Shown piece by piece: positions 16,519 to 24,818 of a DNA stretch of 49,215 nt (position 1 is the first letter of the stretch; each line of letters starts with the position of its first letter). The stretch comes from Clostridia bacterium. GTDB taxonomy: Bacteria; Bacillota; Clostridia; Oscillospirales; Acutalibacteraceae. The notes below the pieces were generated by a model that made no database searches, was not told the DNA's origin, and saw only the letters and a program-made list of their open reading frames with translations. The position numbers were made by a program, and so were the translations under genes. Where the stretch lies: assembly GCA_017436285.1 (NCBI GenBank), contig JAFSDL010000017.1, forward strand, positions 1-49,215, written 5' to 3'.

Positions 16519-19107
16519 ATGAATAAAAAAGTGGTAGTCGGTATCATTGCCCACGTTGACGCGGGTAAAACAACTCTTGCAGAAACACTTCTTTATAAAT
16601 CGGGCAAAATAAGGAAATTAGGTCGTGTTGATAATGGTGACACGGCTTTAGATACTCATACCCTTGAGCGTGAAAGAGGCATTACAATTTTTGCAGGTCA
16701 GTCAGTGTTCAATATAGGGGAATTAGAAATCAACCTTCTTGATACACCGGGTCACGTGGACTTTTCTGCGGAAACAGAACGAAGCCTTAAAATTCTTGAC
16801 TATGCAATTCTTGTTATAAGCGGAACTGACGGTGTTCAGGCTCACACAAGAACATTGTGGAAGCTTCTTTGCGCCTATAATATACCCACCTTTATTTTCG
16901 TTACAAAAATGGACTATGCAAGGCTTTCAAGGGAAGAGCTTATTGCAGATTTAAAGGAGCTTTGCTCTGATAATTGTATTGATTTTTCAGTTGATAATTC
17001 CGAAGGCTTTTTCGAGAATGTTTCAATGTGTGATGAAGAAGCGTTAGAAATCTATCTTGAAAACGGATTAATCGAAAAAGAGAAAATAAAGGAGCTTATC
17101 AAAGCCCGGAAATGCACCCCTTGTTATTTCGGCTCAGGCATAAAGGGTGATGGTGTTGATGAATTCATAAACGGGCTTGAAAAATACATTTCCGTTAAAA
17201 AATACCCCGAAGAATTTGGCGCAAAGGTCTATAAAATTACCCACGACAGTAAAGGCGAAAGAATTACTCATGTAAAGGTTACAGGTGGCTCATTAAAGGT
17301 TAAGGATACAATATCTGTAAACGAAAAAACAGAAAAGATAAATAATATTAGAGTTTATTCGGGAGATAAGTTTATAACCGTTGAAGAGGCTGTAAAGGGT
17401 GGTATTTATGCCCTTACAGGACTTAATTCAGTTAATACAGGCGATGGCTTAGGCTTTGAAAAATTCTTCGGAAAAGCCTTTTTAGAGCCCGTTATGAACT
17501 ATCGTATAGTTCTTCCCAAGGACTGCGACCCGAAAACCTTTTTCCCTAAACTCAAAGAGCTTGAAGCAGAAGACCCTCAACTACATATTACCTGGAACAC
17601 CTATTTGCAGGAAATCAATGTTTCCTTAATGGGTGATGTTCAAACCGAAATTCTCAAAAGCATCATTTCAACCCGATTCAATGTTGATGTGGAAATTGAT
17701 AGCGGTAAGGTGCTTTATAAGGAAACCATTGAAAATAAGGTTGAGGGAGTAGGTCACTATGAGCCCTTAAGGCATTATGCCGAGGTTCATTTGATTATTG
17801 AACCCTTACCGAGAGGTAGCGGAATTCAGCTTGCATCAAAATGCAACGAGGACTCTTTAAGCCGGAATTGGCAGAATCTAATTATGGGTCATTTAAGCGA
17901 AAAGGAGCATCTTGGCGTGCTTACAGGCTCGCCTGTAACAGATGTTAAAATCACTCTTGCGGCAGGCAGAGCCCATTTAAAGCATACCGAGGGTGGCGAT
18001 TTCAGGCAGTCAACCTACAGAGCGGTAAGGCAAGGTCTTATGCAGGCAAAATCCCTGCTTTTAGAGCCTTATTATAGCTTCCGCCTCGAAGTGCCCTCAG
18101 AGCAAATCGGCAGAGCAATCAATGATATCAGAATGAAAAACGGTACAATTGACTCTCCCGAGGATTCAAACGGAACAAGTATTTTAACAGGCAAAGCCCC
18201 TGTTACAACCTTAAATGGCTATGCATTAGAGGTAGCAGCATATACAAGCGGTAAGGGTCGTTTATTCCTTGAGGTCTGCGGTTACGATATCTGCCATAAT
18301 GCAGATGAAATAATAGAAAATTCAAAATATTCTCCCGAAAGTGATTTGGAGAATACGCCCGATTCCGTTTTCTGTGCTCACGGTGCAGGCTTCAATGTGA
18401 AATGGGATAAGGTTTTCGAATATATGCACATCGACTCTTGCTTAGAGCAGGAAAAAACACCTTATGAAGCCAATCTCAATAAAAGGAATTTCCATATTGA
18501 CGATAAAGAGCTTGAGGCTATAATGACCCGTGAATTTGGTGAAGATAAGCACCCGTTTTACAGATATAGCCACAATAAAACTCCCGCAAAGCCCGTCAAT
18601 ACAGAGTATAACACAGAAATACGCAAGAAATATGTTATTGTTGACGGCTATAACGTGATTTTTGCCTGGGACGAATTAAAGGAAATTGCAAACGAAAATC
18701 TTAGTATTGCCCGTGATAAGCTTTTAGATATTCTTTGCAATTATTCTGCTTTCACCAAATGCGAAACCATCGTTGTTTTTGATGCCTATAAGGTTGCAGG
18801 TAACAACGGTCAAAGATTCAATTACAACAACATTCATGTTGTTTATACTAAAGAGCGTGAGCTTGGTGATAACTATATTGAAAAGCTTATAAGCGATATT
18901 GGTAAAAATGATAATGTCCGTGTTGTAACATCCGATAATCTTATTCAGCTTTCTGCAGTGCGCTTTGGTGTTCTCAAGGTATCTGCGAAGGATTTCAAAA
19001 GAGAGATTGATGCAGTTGAAAAGAATATTGATGATTTGCTCTTTAAAATAAATAAACCCCGACCTCAGAGGGTTGGCGATTTAGTAGAGCTTTTGTTAGA
19101 AAATTAA
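16519..19107 (+). CDS. TetM-like ribosomal GTPase fused to a Rae1/YacP-type NYN nuclease domain
   Basis: An 862-residue fusion. Residues 1 to about 640 are an EF-G/TetM-type translational GTPase: G1 AHVDAGKTT (11-19), switch region ERERGIT, G3 DTPGHVDF (75-82), G4 TKMD (129-132), then domains II-V, ending with YSFRLEVPSEQIGRA and a GYALEVAAYTSGKG segment. TetM proteins end near 640. After a linker, about residues 702-862 form a NYN/YacP domain: VDGYNVIFAW (D709), VVFDAYKV (D755), TKERELGDNYIEKL (D784) and VVTSD (D806). These match the acidic residues and order I know for Bacillus Rae1, an endonuclease acting in the ribosomal A site. The domain IV tip reads KHTEGGDFR (488-496), not the SPVSTPADFR loop of TetM, so tetracycline resistance should not be assumed. 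First gene of a four-gene unit. Confidence 0.9.
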   Translation: MNKKVVVGIIAHVDAGKTTLAETLLYKSGKIRKLGRVDNGDTALDTHTLERERGITIFAGQSVFNIGELEINLLDTPGHVDFSAETERSLKILDYAILVISGTDGVQAHTRTLWKLLCAYNIPTFIFVTKMDYARLSREELIADLKELCSDNCIDFSVDNSEGFFENVSMCDEEALEIYLENGLIEKEKIKELIKARKCTPCYFGSGIKGDGVDEFINGLEKYISVKKYPEEFGAKVYKITHDSKGERITHVKVTGGSLKVKDTISVNEKTEKINNIRVYSGDKFITVEEAVKGGIYALTGLNSVNTGDGLGFEKFFGKAFLEPVMNYRIVLPKDCDPKTFFPKLKELEAEDPQLHITWNTYLQEINVSLMGDVQTEILKSIISTRFNVDVEIDSGKVLYKETIENKVEGVGHYEPLRHYAEVHLIIEPLPRGSGIQLASKCNEDSLSRNWQNLIMGHLSEKEHLGVLTGSPVTDVKITLAAGRAHLKHTEGGDFRQSTYRAVRQGLMQAKSLLLEPYYSFRLEVPSEQIGRAINDIRMKNGTIDSPEDSNGTSILTGKAPVTTLNGYALEVAAYTSGKGRLFLEVCGYDICHNADEIIENSKYSPESDLENTPDSVFCAHGAGFNVKWDKVFEYMHIDSCLEQEKTPYEANLNKRNFHIDDKELEAIMTREFGEDKHPFYRYSHNKTPAKPVNTEYNTEIRKKYVIVDGYNVIFAWDELKEIANENLSIARDKLLDILCNYSAFTKCETIVVFDAYKVAGNNGQRFNYNNIHVVYTKERELGDNYIEKLISDIGKNDNVRVVTSDNLIQLSAVRFGVLKVSAKDFKREIDAVEKNIDDLLFKINKPRPQRVGDLVELLLEN

Positions 19108-19125
19108 TGGGAATCAGGTGATAAA

Positions 19126-19992
19126 ATGAAATGCCCGAAATGTAACAAGGAAATAGGAAGGTTCGAGCTTTCCCCAAATTGCAAGCATTGTGGGGTGAAT
19201 ATTTTCTATGCTCAGCAGGAGGTCTTGCTTACAGAGGATGCAAAAAGATGCGAACTGGAATATGCAACCTTTCACATTTTAACTGCAAAGCTTAAAAATG
19301 CTTTTATAGGCGGTAAAATCCAGATAATGAGAATTGTTGCAATGGTTTTAGCAATAGGTGCAATTTTTGTTCCCTTTGCAACTGTTGAGGCAGGCTTTAG
19401 CTTGTTTACCGCCAAATTCAGCTTTGGTGCATTTGGCATTTATCAGGCTTTTACTGACGGAACATTGCAGGCAGTTTTGAATATGAGCACATACGCTCCT
19501 GAATTAACAGCTTCCTTGTTTGTGCTTTTAGCGTTGATTGTGTTGATTTTCCTCAGTGGGTTCGGCGTGTTTGCTGCACTTATTCTTTCATTTATTAATA
19601 TACAGAAATCAGCAAAAAAGGCACAGATTTTATCATTAACAGGCATTGTTTTTTCTGTATTCTCATTAGTGTTAAGCCTTGCATTACCAAAAATTATTTC
19701 CGACATAGCTTTTATCAATGCTAAGTTCGGAGTGGGCTCGATTGCCTGCATTGCAGTTTTGGTGTTAATATTTGTTTTAAACAGGCTCATTGTTACTAAA
19801 AATATTCAACCTGAAATTAAAGATATTGATTTGCAAAGAGTTGAAATAAAAAATAGGATTAAAAAAGGCGAAATCACTTATGCTGACTTACCCTTGCCTG
19901 TTTTAGAATCGGAAGAAGAAAAAGAGAAACGCCTCAGAGAAAAGGAAGAAAAAGAGGCGCTTGTCCAATCTGCAAAAGGGGAGGGCAAATAA
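19126..19992 (+). CDS. Zinc-ribbon multi-pass membrane protein, unknown function
   Basis: A 288-residue protein. It starts with a zinc ribbon, CPKCNKEIG then CKHCG. Then come four hydrophobic segments (near 65-85, 120-155, 160-185 and 190-215). The C-terminal tail is charged, very Glu/Lys-rich and probably helical (about 220-288). I do not recognise a named family. The ribosome site AGGTGAT lies just upstream, and the gene follows the GTPase-nuclease fusion by 18 nt. The stop is 1 nt before the next start. Zinc ribbons on membrane proteins are common in Firmicutes and say little about the job; the tight linkage suggests a shared transcript. Confidence 0.72.
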   Translation: MKCPKCNKEIGRFELSPNCKHCGVNIFYAQQEVLLTEDAKRCELEYATFHILTAKLKNAFIGGKIQIMRIVAMVLAIGAIFVPFATVEAGFSLFTAKFSFGAFGIYQAFTDGTLQAVLNMSTYAPELTASLFVLLALIVLIFLSGFGVFAALILSFINIQKSAKKAQILSLTGIVFSVFSLVLSLALPKIISDIAFINAKFGVGSIACIAVLVLIFVLNRLIVTKNIQPEIKDIDLQRVEIKNRIKKGEITYADLPLPVLESEEEKEKRLREKEEKEALVQSAKGEGK

Positions 19993-19993
19993 T

Positions 19994-21097
19994 ATGAATG
20001 GTAAATTAAAACAATTTGTTGCTTTTGGTGTTGCATCTGTTGTTGCTCTTGCTGTTTGCTTAGGTGTGCTTGTAGTAACCGTAAATAATCTTGGAGATGA
20101 AACAACAACCACTGAAAATAAAGCTATAATCAATAAAACCGAGTTTTCTTCCTCCAAAAAAGAATTAGCGGATTATGTTAATACTCTGATTTCAGAAACG
20201 GACAGCAGATTTGTAAAAACAAAAGCATATACAGAAATTTCTGTAAACGATTTAAAGGTTTTGAATTCTGAAAATCAGGCGCAGGATGAAGCCCTTTTGA
20301 ATTTTGCTAAAGATAAGATGCTTTCTTCAGTTGATGACTTTTATGATGGGGATTTTCAAGGTACATTTGAAAAGGGTGATAGTAAAAAGCCTTCATTTAT
20401 AGTTGATGAAGCGATATTGAAGGATGCAGGCTTCTCAATTGGTCAGGTTAATGAAAATGGTGAAAGCCTGTATGACGATGAGGGTAACCTGATTGATAAC
20501 GAATACTATTTTTTAACCTATAGCCTTGATGTAAAAAGTGAGTTATTTAATAAAAAATATTCTGAAAAGCTTTCTCTTAAAAATGATTTGTCTGCAAAAA
20601 GACAGTTTGTTGATGCAGTAAAGGATAATTGCAAAATAAATAGTTTTGATGCAAAGCTTGAGAGCCTTTTAATAGAAGCGAAGGTAAATCGTGAAAATGA
20701 CTATATACAATATATAGATGTAATAAGGCAGTATGCTGTTGCTCTTGATACTGAATTTATAAATGATGCTGAGCTTTTCGGTGAAAAGGAAATTTCCTTC
20801 GTTTATACTGTAACTGATACTTACGAGTACTCTTATGCGGGTATTTCGTTTGTTGAGGATGAGGTTACCATTAAACAAGGCGAAGAGTATATGCTCAATG
20901 TGAATGCCATTATTGATGACGACAGCGAGTATACAGTTGAGTTTTCATCATCGAATGATGATATTGCTACTATTGACGAAATGGGCTATGTTAAGGGCTT
21001 AAAGAATATCGAAGAGCCAGCAATAATTACAGTTAAGCTCAGTTACCTCGAAGAAGCGTTTACTGATACTTGTATCGTAAATGTTTCCGAAGAATAG
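19994..21097 (+). CDS. Membrane-anchored protein with C-terminal Ig-like (Big_2-like) domain
   Basis: A 367-residue protein with an N-terminal membrane segment (about 7-29), a Thr-rich stalk, a mixed polar region (about 50-270) and a C-terminal Ig-like domain (about 280-365). The domain shows EVTIKQGEEYMLNV, EFSSSNDDIATIDEMGYVKG and IITVKLSY, the pattern of bacterial Ig-like group 2. The outer part is probably extracellular. The central part has no family I recognise. The ATG at 19994 follows a GGGGAGGG ribosome site within the end of the previous gene, so translation is coupled. The next gene begins 13 nt after the stop. Confidence 0.75.
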   Translation: MNGKLKQFVAFGVASVVALAVCLGVLVVTVNNLGDETTTTENKAIINKTEFSSSKKELADYVNTLISETDSRFVKTKAYTEISVNDLKVLNSENQAQDEALLNFAKDKMLSSVDDFYDGDFQGTFEKGDSKKPSFIVDEAILKDAGFSIGQVNENGESLYDDEGNLIDNEYYFLTYSLDVKSELFNKKYSEKLSLKNDLSAKRQFVDAVKDNCKINSFDAKLESLLIEAKVNRENDYIQYIDVIRQYAVALDTEFINDAELFGEKEISFVYTVTDTYEYSYAGISFVEDEVTIKQGEEYMLNVNAIIDDDSEYTVEFSSSNDDIATIDEMGYVKGLKNIEEPAIITVKLSYLEEAFTDTCIVNVSEE

Positions 21098-21110
21098 GGG
21101 AGGTGGTTTG

Positions 21111-22601
21111 ATGAGTGATAGAGAGATTGCTAATGTAACGCAAACAGATGAAAATGAAAATGTCAGATATTACGAGGGATTTAATTATGTAGGCGTCCGC
21201 GAAACTGTAGCCTACCTTCTGAATGACTGGTCCAACTCGTTTAATATAAATGGCTTCAATGAAAGGTTTGTTTGGGACGTTGTCCATATTGATTTCGGCG
21301 TAAGTGCGGTAATGAATCTTGTAACTGCCGCGTGGGACATAGTTAATGATACATTTATTTCAGTTCTTGTTGACGGAACAAGAACAAGAATAGGTAAGTT
21401 CAGGCCATATCTCATAGGTATGCAGATGCCATTGACTATCATCAGTATTTTCACATGGCTTTTACCACTGTTCTTTCCCAATACCGCAGGTACACATTTA
21501 CCGAAACTGATTTATTATTATTTGTTTGCAATAATAAATGAAACCGCAGGAACATTTACCAATGTGGCAAAAAGTGGTTATATGTCCACCATAACGCCCA
21601 ATCCGAATGAGCGTATACGGCTTATAACCCTTGCAGAGCTTTTAACGGGCTATATGGGCGAGGATTTGCCCCGTTACATAATGGGTGTGCTGATTGACCT
21701 TGTTAATAATAAGGTGGTTAAATGGAAGCTCAGCTCTGTGTTTATGGTTATGGGTGGCGGAACTGCATTGATTTCCTCTCTTTGCACATTCTGGTTCTTC
21801 CTGCAATCCAAGGAGCGTGTTCCTCAGTCTATTGAAAAGCCAAGTGTTAAGCAGGGGATGAAAGCAATCGTTTCAAACTATCCCGTATTGCTGATGTGCT
21901 TGTCAGAGTTTTTAGGTAACTTCTCAATCAGTAAAAGTGAAACTAACTACTTTATAGATGTTTTAGGTAGTTATTCTCTTATTACATTATTAAATATACC
22001 TTCTTCAATGAATGGCAGTATAAGTTATGCTTTTGTTGCTCCTTTAAGAAAAAGATTTTCTTCAAAATCTTTGTTGATTTTCAATGATATTTATAACAGT
22101 GCCATAACAACTGCGGTTTTCCTTTTTGGTATGACAGGAAAGAAAACAATGTTCAAGCGTACTGTTCCTATGTGTATAGCCTTCGGCTTGAAGGAATGGT
22201 TTATAAAATGGTCATGGGGAATTTCAAAGGTTATTAATGCAGACCTGTGGAATGAAGCTATGGACTATTGTGAGTGGAAAAACGGTTATCGTATGGAAGC
22301 CACAACGGGTGTTGCAAAGGGCTTGATATTAAAGATACAAAGTGCTCTTTTAGGCTCGGTTACAAGCCTTATAATGAAACGTATCGGCTATGTTCAGGGG
22401 CTTGAAATCGGTACTCAGAATGACAGAACAAAGTTCTGGGAGTTTGCGCTTTGCACAATTGTTCCTACTGTTACAGGTATATTAAGAATAGTTCCCAAAT
22501 TTCTTTGGCCTATATCTCGCCAAAAACGAGAATGGATGTATGCTGAGCTTGCAGATAAAAGACAAGAAAATGTTATGGGATATGCAGATAATATTTTATA
22601 A
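21111..22601 (+). CDS. GPH-family (MelB-like, MFS_2) transporter
   Basis: A 496-residue polytopic membrane protein of the glycoside-pentoside-hexuronide:cation symporter family. The diagnostic segment around helix II reads AWDIVNDTFISVLVDGTR, then TRIGKFRPYLIG (about 92-103), close to the family consensus D-x2-N-D-P-x3-G-x3-D-x-T-x2-R-x-G-x-x-R-P; the usual Pro after ND is Thr here. Further hydrophobic segments continue to about residue 475. The substrate could be a sugar, sugar acid or nucleoside and cannot be read from sequence. It is not in a sugar operon but ends the GTPase-nuclease unit. GGGGAGGTGG upstream fixes the start. A strong terminator follows. Confidence 0.82.
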   Translation: MSDREIANVTQTDENENVRYYEGFNYVGVRETVAYLLNDWSNSFNINGFNERFVWDVVHIDFGVSAVMNLVTAAWDIVNDTFISVLVDGTRTRIGKFRPYLIGMQMPLTIISIFTWLLPLFFPNTAGTHLPKLIYYYLFAIINETAGTFTNVAKSGYMSTITPNPNERIRLITLAELLTGYMGEDLPRYIMGVLIDLVNNKVVKWKLSSVFMVMGGGTALISSLCTFWFFLQSKERVPQSIEKPSVKQGMKAIVSNYPVLLMCLSEFLGNFSISKSETNYFIDVLGSYSLITLLNIPSSMNGSISYAFVAPLRKRFSSKSLLIFNDIYNSAITTAVFLFGMTGKKTMFKRTVPMCIAFGLKEWFIKWSWGISKVINADLWNEAMDYCEWKNGYRMEATTGVAKGLILKIQSALLGSVTSLIMKRIGYVQGLEIGTQNDRTKFWEFALCTIVPTVTGILRIVPKFLWPISRQKREWMYAELADKRQENVMGYADNIL

Positions 22602-22614
22602 ATAAAATAAATAC

Positions 22615-22636
22615 CCCCTCGGTTTAAACCGGGGGG
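22615..22636. terminator. Intrinsic terminator, end of GTPase-transporter unit
   Basis: A C5-rich/G6-rich hairpin (22615-22622 pairing with 22629-22636) encloses GGTTTAAACC and is followed by TTTTTG at 22639. It separates the transporter gene from the convergent ceramidase-like gene and could serve both. Confidence 0.8.
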
Positions 22637-22653
22637 CGTTTTTGTATCAAAAG

Positions 22654-24576
22654 TTACACGCGTTCAATTGATTCGTTGAGCTCTATAAGTCCATCCATAA
22701 GAGCGGAGGCAACATTTCTACCAAGAGAAATAAGCTCGTGATAGTGATTTACCGGATCACCCATTGTAAAGTCATTATCAGGAACAACATATCCTATAGC
22801 ATCGTTCATAAGACCAAAGCATTTAACATCGTTACCAAAGATATCACAAGCGGGTTTTGACTGGAATGGTGATGCTGTAACGGAGTTTGCCGGATTAAGT
22901 GATGCGCCACCGGGTGCAATAAGATCCTGACAAATTTCACCGGGGAGGAAAACAGTTTTAAATTGATTTCCCATTTCCATATAACCAATTTCTGTGATTG
23001 TAGCATATGTGCCATCTTCTTTTGTAATAACAACATAGTTAGCCATATTAAGCTTACCAACTGCTTCAATAAGATGATTTGAAATCGGAACTTCGACCTG
23101 AGCGATAAGGAGATTAAGGAAAGGTTCAACAATTTCTTCTTCAGGAATTACATCGTTACCTTCTTCGTCCTTGTTCCAGTTTTCGTACCAGATTGAGTAA
23201 TATTCATTGTCGCCGTATTCAGCGATTTCTTCGGCGCAGTTAAGCATATCGTCTGCTTCTATTTCTTCTTCAGTCATAGTAAGCGCGAGAGCCATTCTTG
23301 CGAGCTCAAAACCATATCTCTGTGATTCTTCAACACGCTGTTCTGTAGGAACACCATCGCCGGTAACACTTCTTGACATATAAATACCGGCAATAGCACC
23401 CTGGAAGAACATAAAGTTGTAGCCTGCATCTTCAAGGAACTTTCCGCAATAGAAGAGGTAGTCACCACTGATTTCACGACCGGAGTTTGATTCTGTGGGA
23501 AGACCTGCAACATCGGGGTGAGCAGCGATGTTAAGCATCATTGTTGGTGTTTTTGTTGCGTCATCAGGGGTAAAAATGAATCTGGAAATATCAGTCATGG
23601 CAATTTCTTTTTTGCCATTGTATACTGCTTCTCCGTCCTCGTTGATTTCATAAACCATATTACCTGAGGAAGGACGATTTTTGTTGTTGAAATAATCCTG
23701 ACCAATGTCTTTTTCGGTATAAGTAAGTACACCGGGTTGTAAATCATTGTATGCGTCAATAAGAGCATCAGCAACCTTTTCTTTAAGGAACGCCATATAT
23801 GCCGGGTTTGTACCCTGAACAAGTTCTTCGTCTTCTCCTGTACCACTTATAATTCCATTATGAGCAAGTTTGTAAAGGAGTTTTGTCCAAAGTCCTTCTG
23901 TGTCGATACAGCTGTGTGTATGAGTAGAGGAGACATTAATTGCAACAATATCATCAATAGAGTTTTCTTCTGCATATGCTGCTACAATTGCACGAATATC
24001 TTTAATGTCGGCGTTTGTAATTCCGATGCAGTCAATTGTTGCGAATAAAACTGTGCCGTTATCTGTCCCATCATTAATGGCAATACAACGAGCTTTCATA
24101 TCATCTTTGCCAATTCCGGGAATTTCAGCAATTCCTTCAACAACATTAGAAAAACCATTTTCTATAGCGATGTAGCCACCAATGTAATATGTACCATTGC
24201 TGTAGTCATTGGGGATGAGGCTTGTGTTTGAGTAACCTAAATTCCACTTTGCATCTGTTTTTGCTGATGTTTGGAACTTGTATTTGTTATCGGAAGTCTT
24301 TTCAGCTGTACCATCATAGAAATTCAGTTCAGCTTTGGCTTCCGCTTCGTCTTGGTCAACAAATCCCGGTCCATTATCAAATAATCCGGAAAAAAGTTTT
24401 AAAACAAAATTTAACAAAGTTTCAATCATATCAGAGAGAACAACTCCGACTGGATCTTCACTACTAAAAATAGGGTAAATGCTTGAAGCGCCTGCTGTTA
24501 CCGCGCCAAAGGATGCAAAAGCAATTGTCAGCGAAAGAATAACAGCGATGAGTTTTGTTAATCTGCTTTTTTTCAT
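22654..24576 (-). CDS. Secreted neutral/alkaline ceramidase-like hydrolase
   Basis: A 640-residue exported protein. It has a signal peptide (about 1-30, KKSRLTKLIAVILSLTIAF then AGASS) and a linker with an amphipathic stretch (about 45-65). A region resembling the neutral ceramidase N-terminal domain follows. Family-like elements are YYIGGYIAIENGFSNV, the zinc-site motif NVSSTHTHS (STHTHS at about 217-222), AAHPDVAG and SGREISGDYLFYCGKFLE near 350-375, and a later FQGAIAG. Neutral ceramidases cleave ceramide to sphingosine and fatty acid with one zinc ion. The actual substrate here is uncertain; other amide or ester lipids are possible. A strong AAAGGAGA ribosome site precedes the start, and the promoter region is shared divergently with the repeat protein. 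Confidence 0.78.
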   Translation of the reverse strand: MKKSRLTKLIAVILSLTIAFASFGAVTAGASSIYPIFSSEDPVGVVLSDMIETLLNFVLKLFSGLFDNGPGFVDQDEAEAKAELNFYDGTAEKTSDNKYKFQTSAKTDAKWNLGYSNTSLIPNDYSNGTYYIGGYIAIENGFSNVVEGIAEIPGIGKDDMKARCIAINDGTDNGTVLFATIDCIGITNADIKDIRAIVAAYAEENSIDDIVAINVSSTHTHSCIDTEGLWTKLLYKLAHNGIISGTGEDEELVQGTNPAYMAFLKEKVADALIDAYNDLQPGVLTYTEKDIGQDYFNNKNRPSSGNMVYEINEDGEAVYNGKKEIAMTDISRFIFTPDDATKTPTMMLNIAAHPDVAGLPTESNSGREISGDYLFYCGKFLEDAGYNFMFFQGAIAGIYMSRSVTGDGVPTEQRVEESQRYGFELARMALALTMTEEEIEADDMLNCAEEIAEYGDNEYYSIWYENWNKDEEGNDVIPEEEIVEPFLNLLIAQVEVPISNHLIEAVGKLNMANYVVITKEDGTYATITEIGYMEMGNQFKTVFLPGEICQDLIAPGGASLNPANSVTASPFQSKPACDIFGNDVKCFGLMNDAIGYVVPDNDFTMGDPVNHYHELISLGRNVASALMDGLIELNESIERV

Positions 24577-24630
24577 GGTTAAATTCTCCTTTGATATTGC
24601 CCAATATATGACAATAATACTTGTTTTATT

Positions 24631-24659
24631 ATTTTATAATATAAATCTGACATTTTCAA
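24631..24659 (-). promoter_or_regulatory. Sigma-A promoter for the ceramidase-like gene
   Basis: On the minus strand: TTGAAA (24654-24659), a 17-bp spacer, TAAAAT (24631-24636). It lies about 55 bp upstream of the start codon at 24576. Confidence 0.55.
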
Positions 24660-24753
24660 CTATCAATATAACTAAATTAAGATTTAATAATTAAGTATTT
24701 TTCACAAAAATTTCTTTTTCTGGCTTTTATAATAAACTTACGCATAAATCATA

Positions 24754-24782
24754 TTGACTTTTTGAAAATTATTGTGTAAAAT
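24754..24782 (+). promoter_or_regulatory. Sigma-A promoter for the nonapeptide-repeat gene
   Basis: TTGACT (24754-24759), a 17-bp spacer, TAAAAT (24777-24782), with AAGGGGG as ribosome site shortly before the ATG at 24819. Confidence 0.6.
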
Positions 24783-24818
24783 AATTAGGAATTAATAGGT
24801 ATCAAGGGGGATACTCTG

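Noticed and set aside
16519-19107. Tetracycline resistance gene
   Set aside because: The overall fold is TetM-like but the drug-displacing loop is not conserved and a nuclease domain is fused; no resistance or mobile-element context is present.
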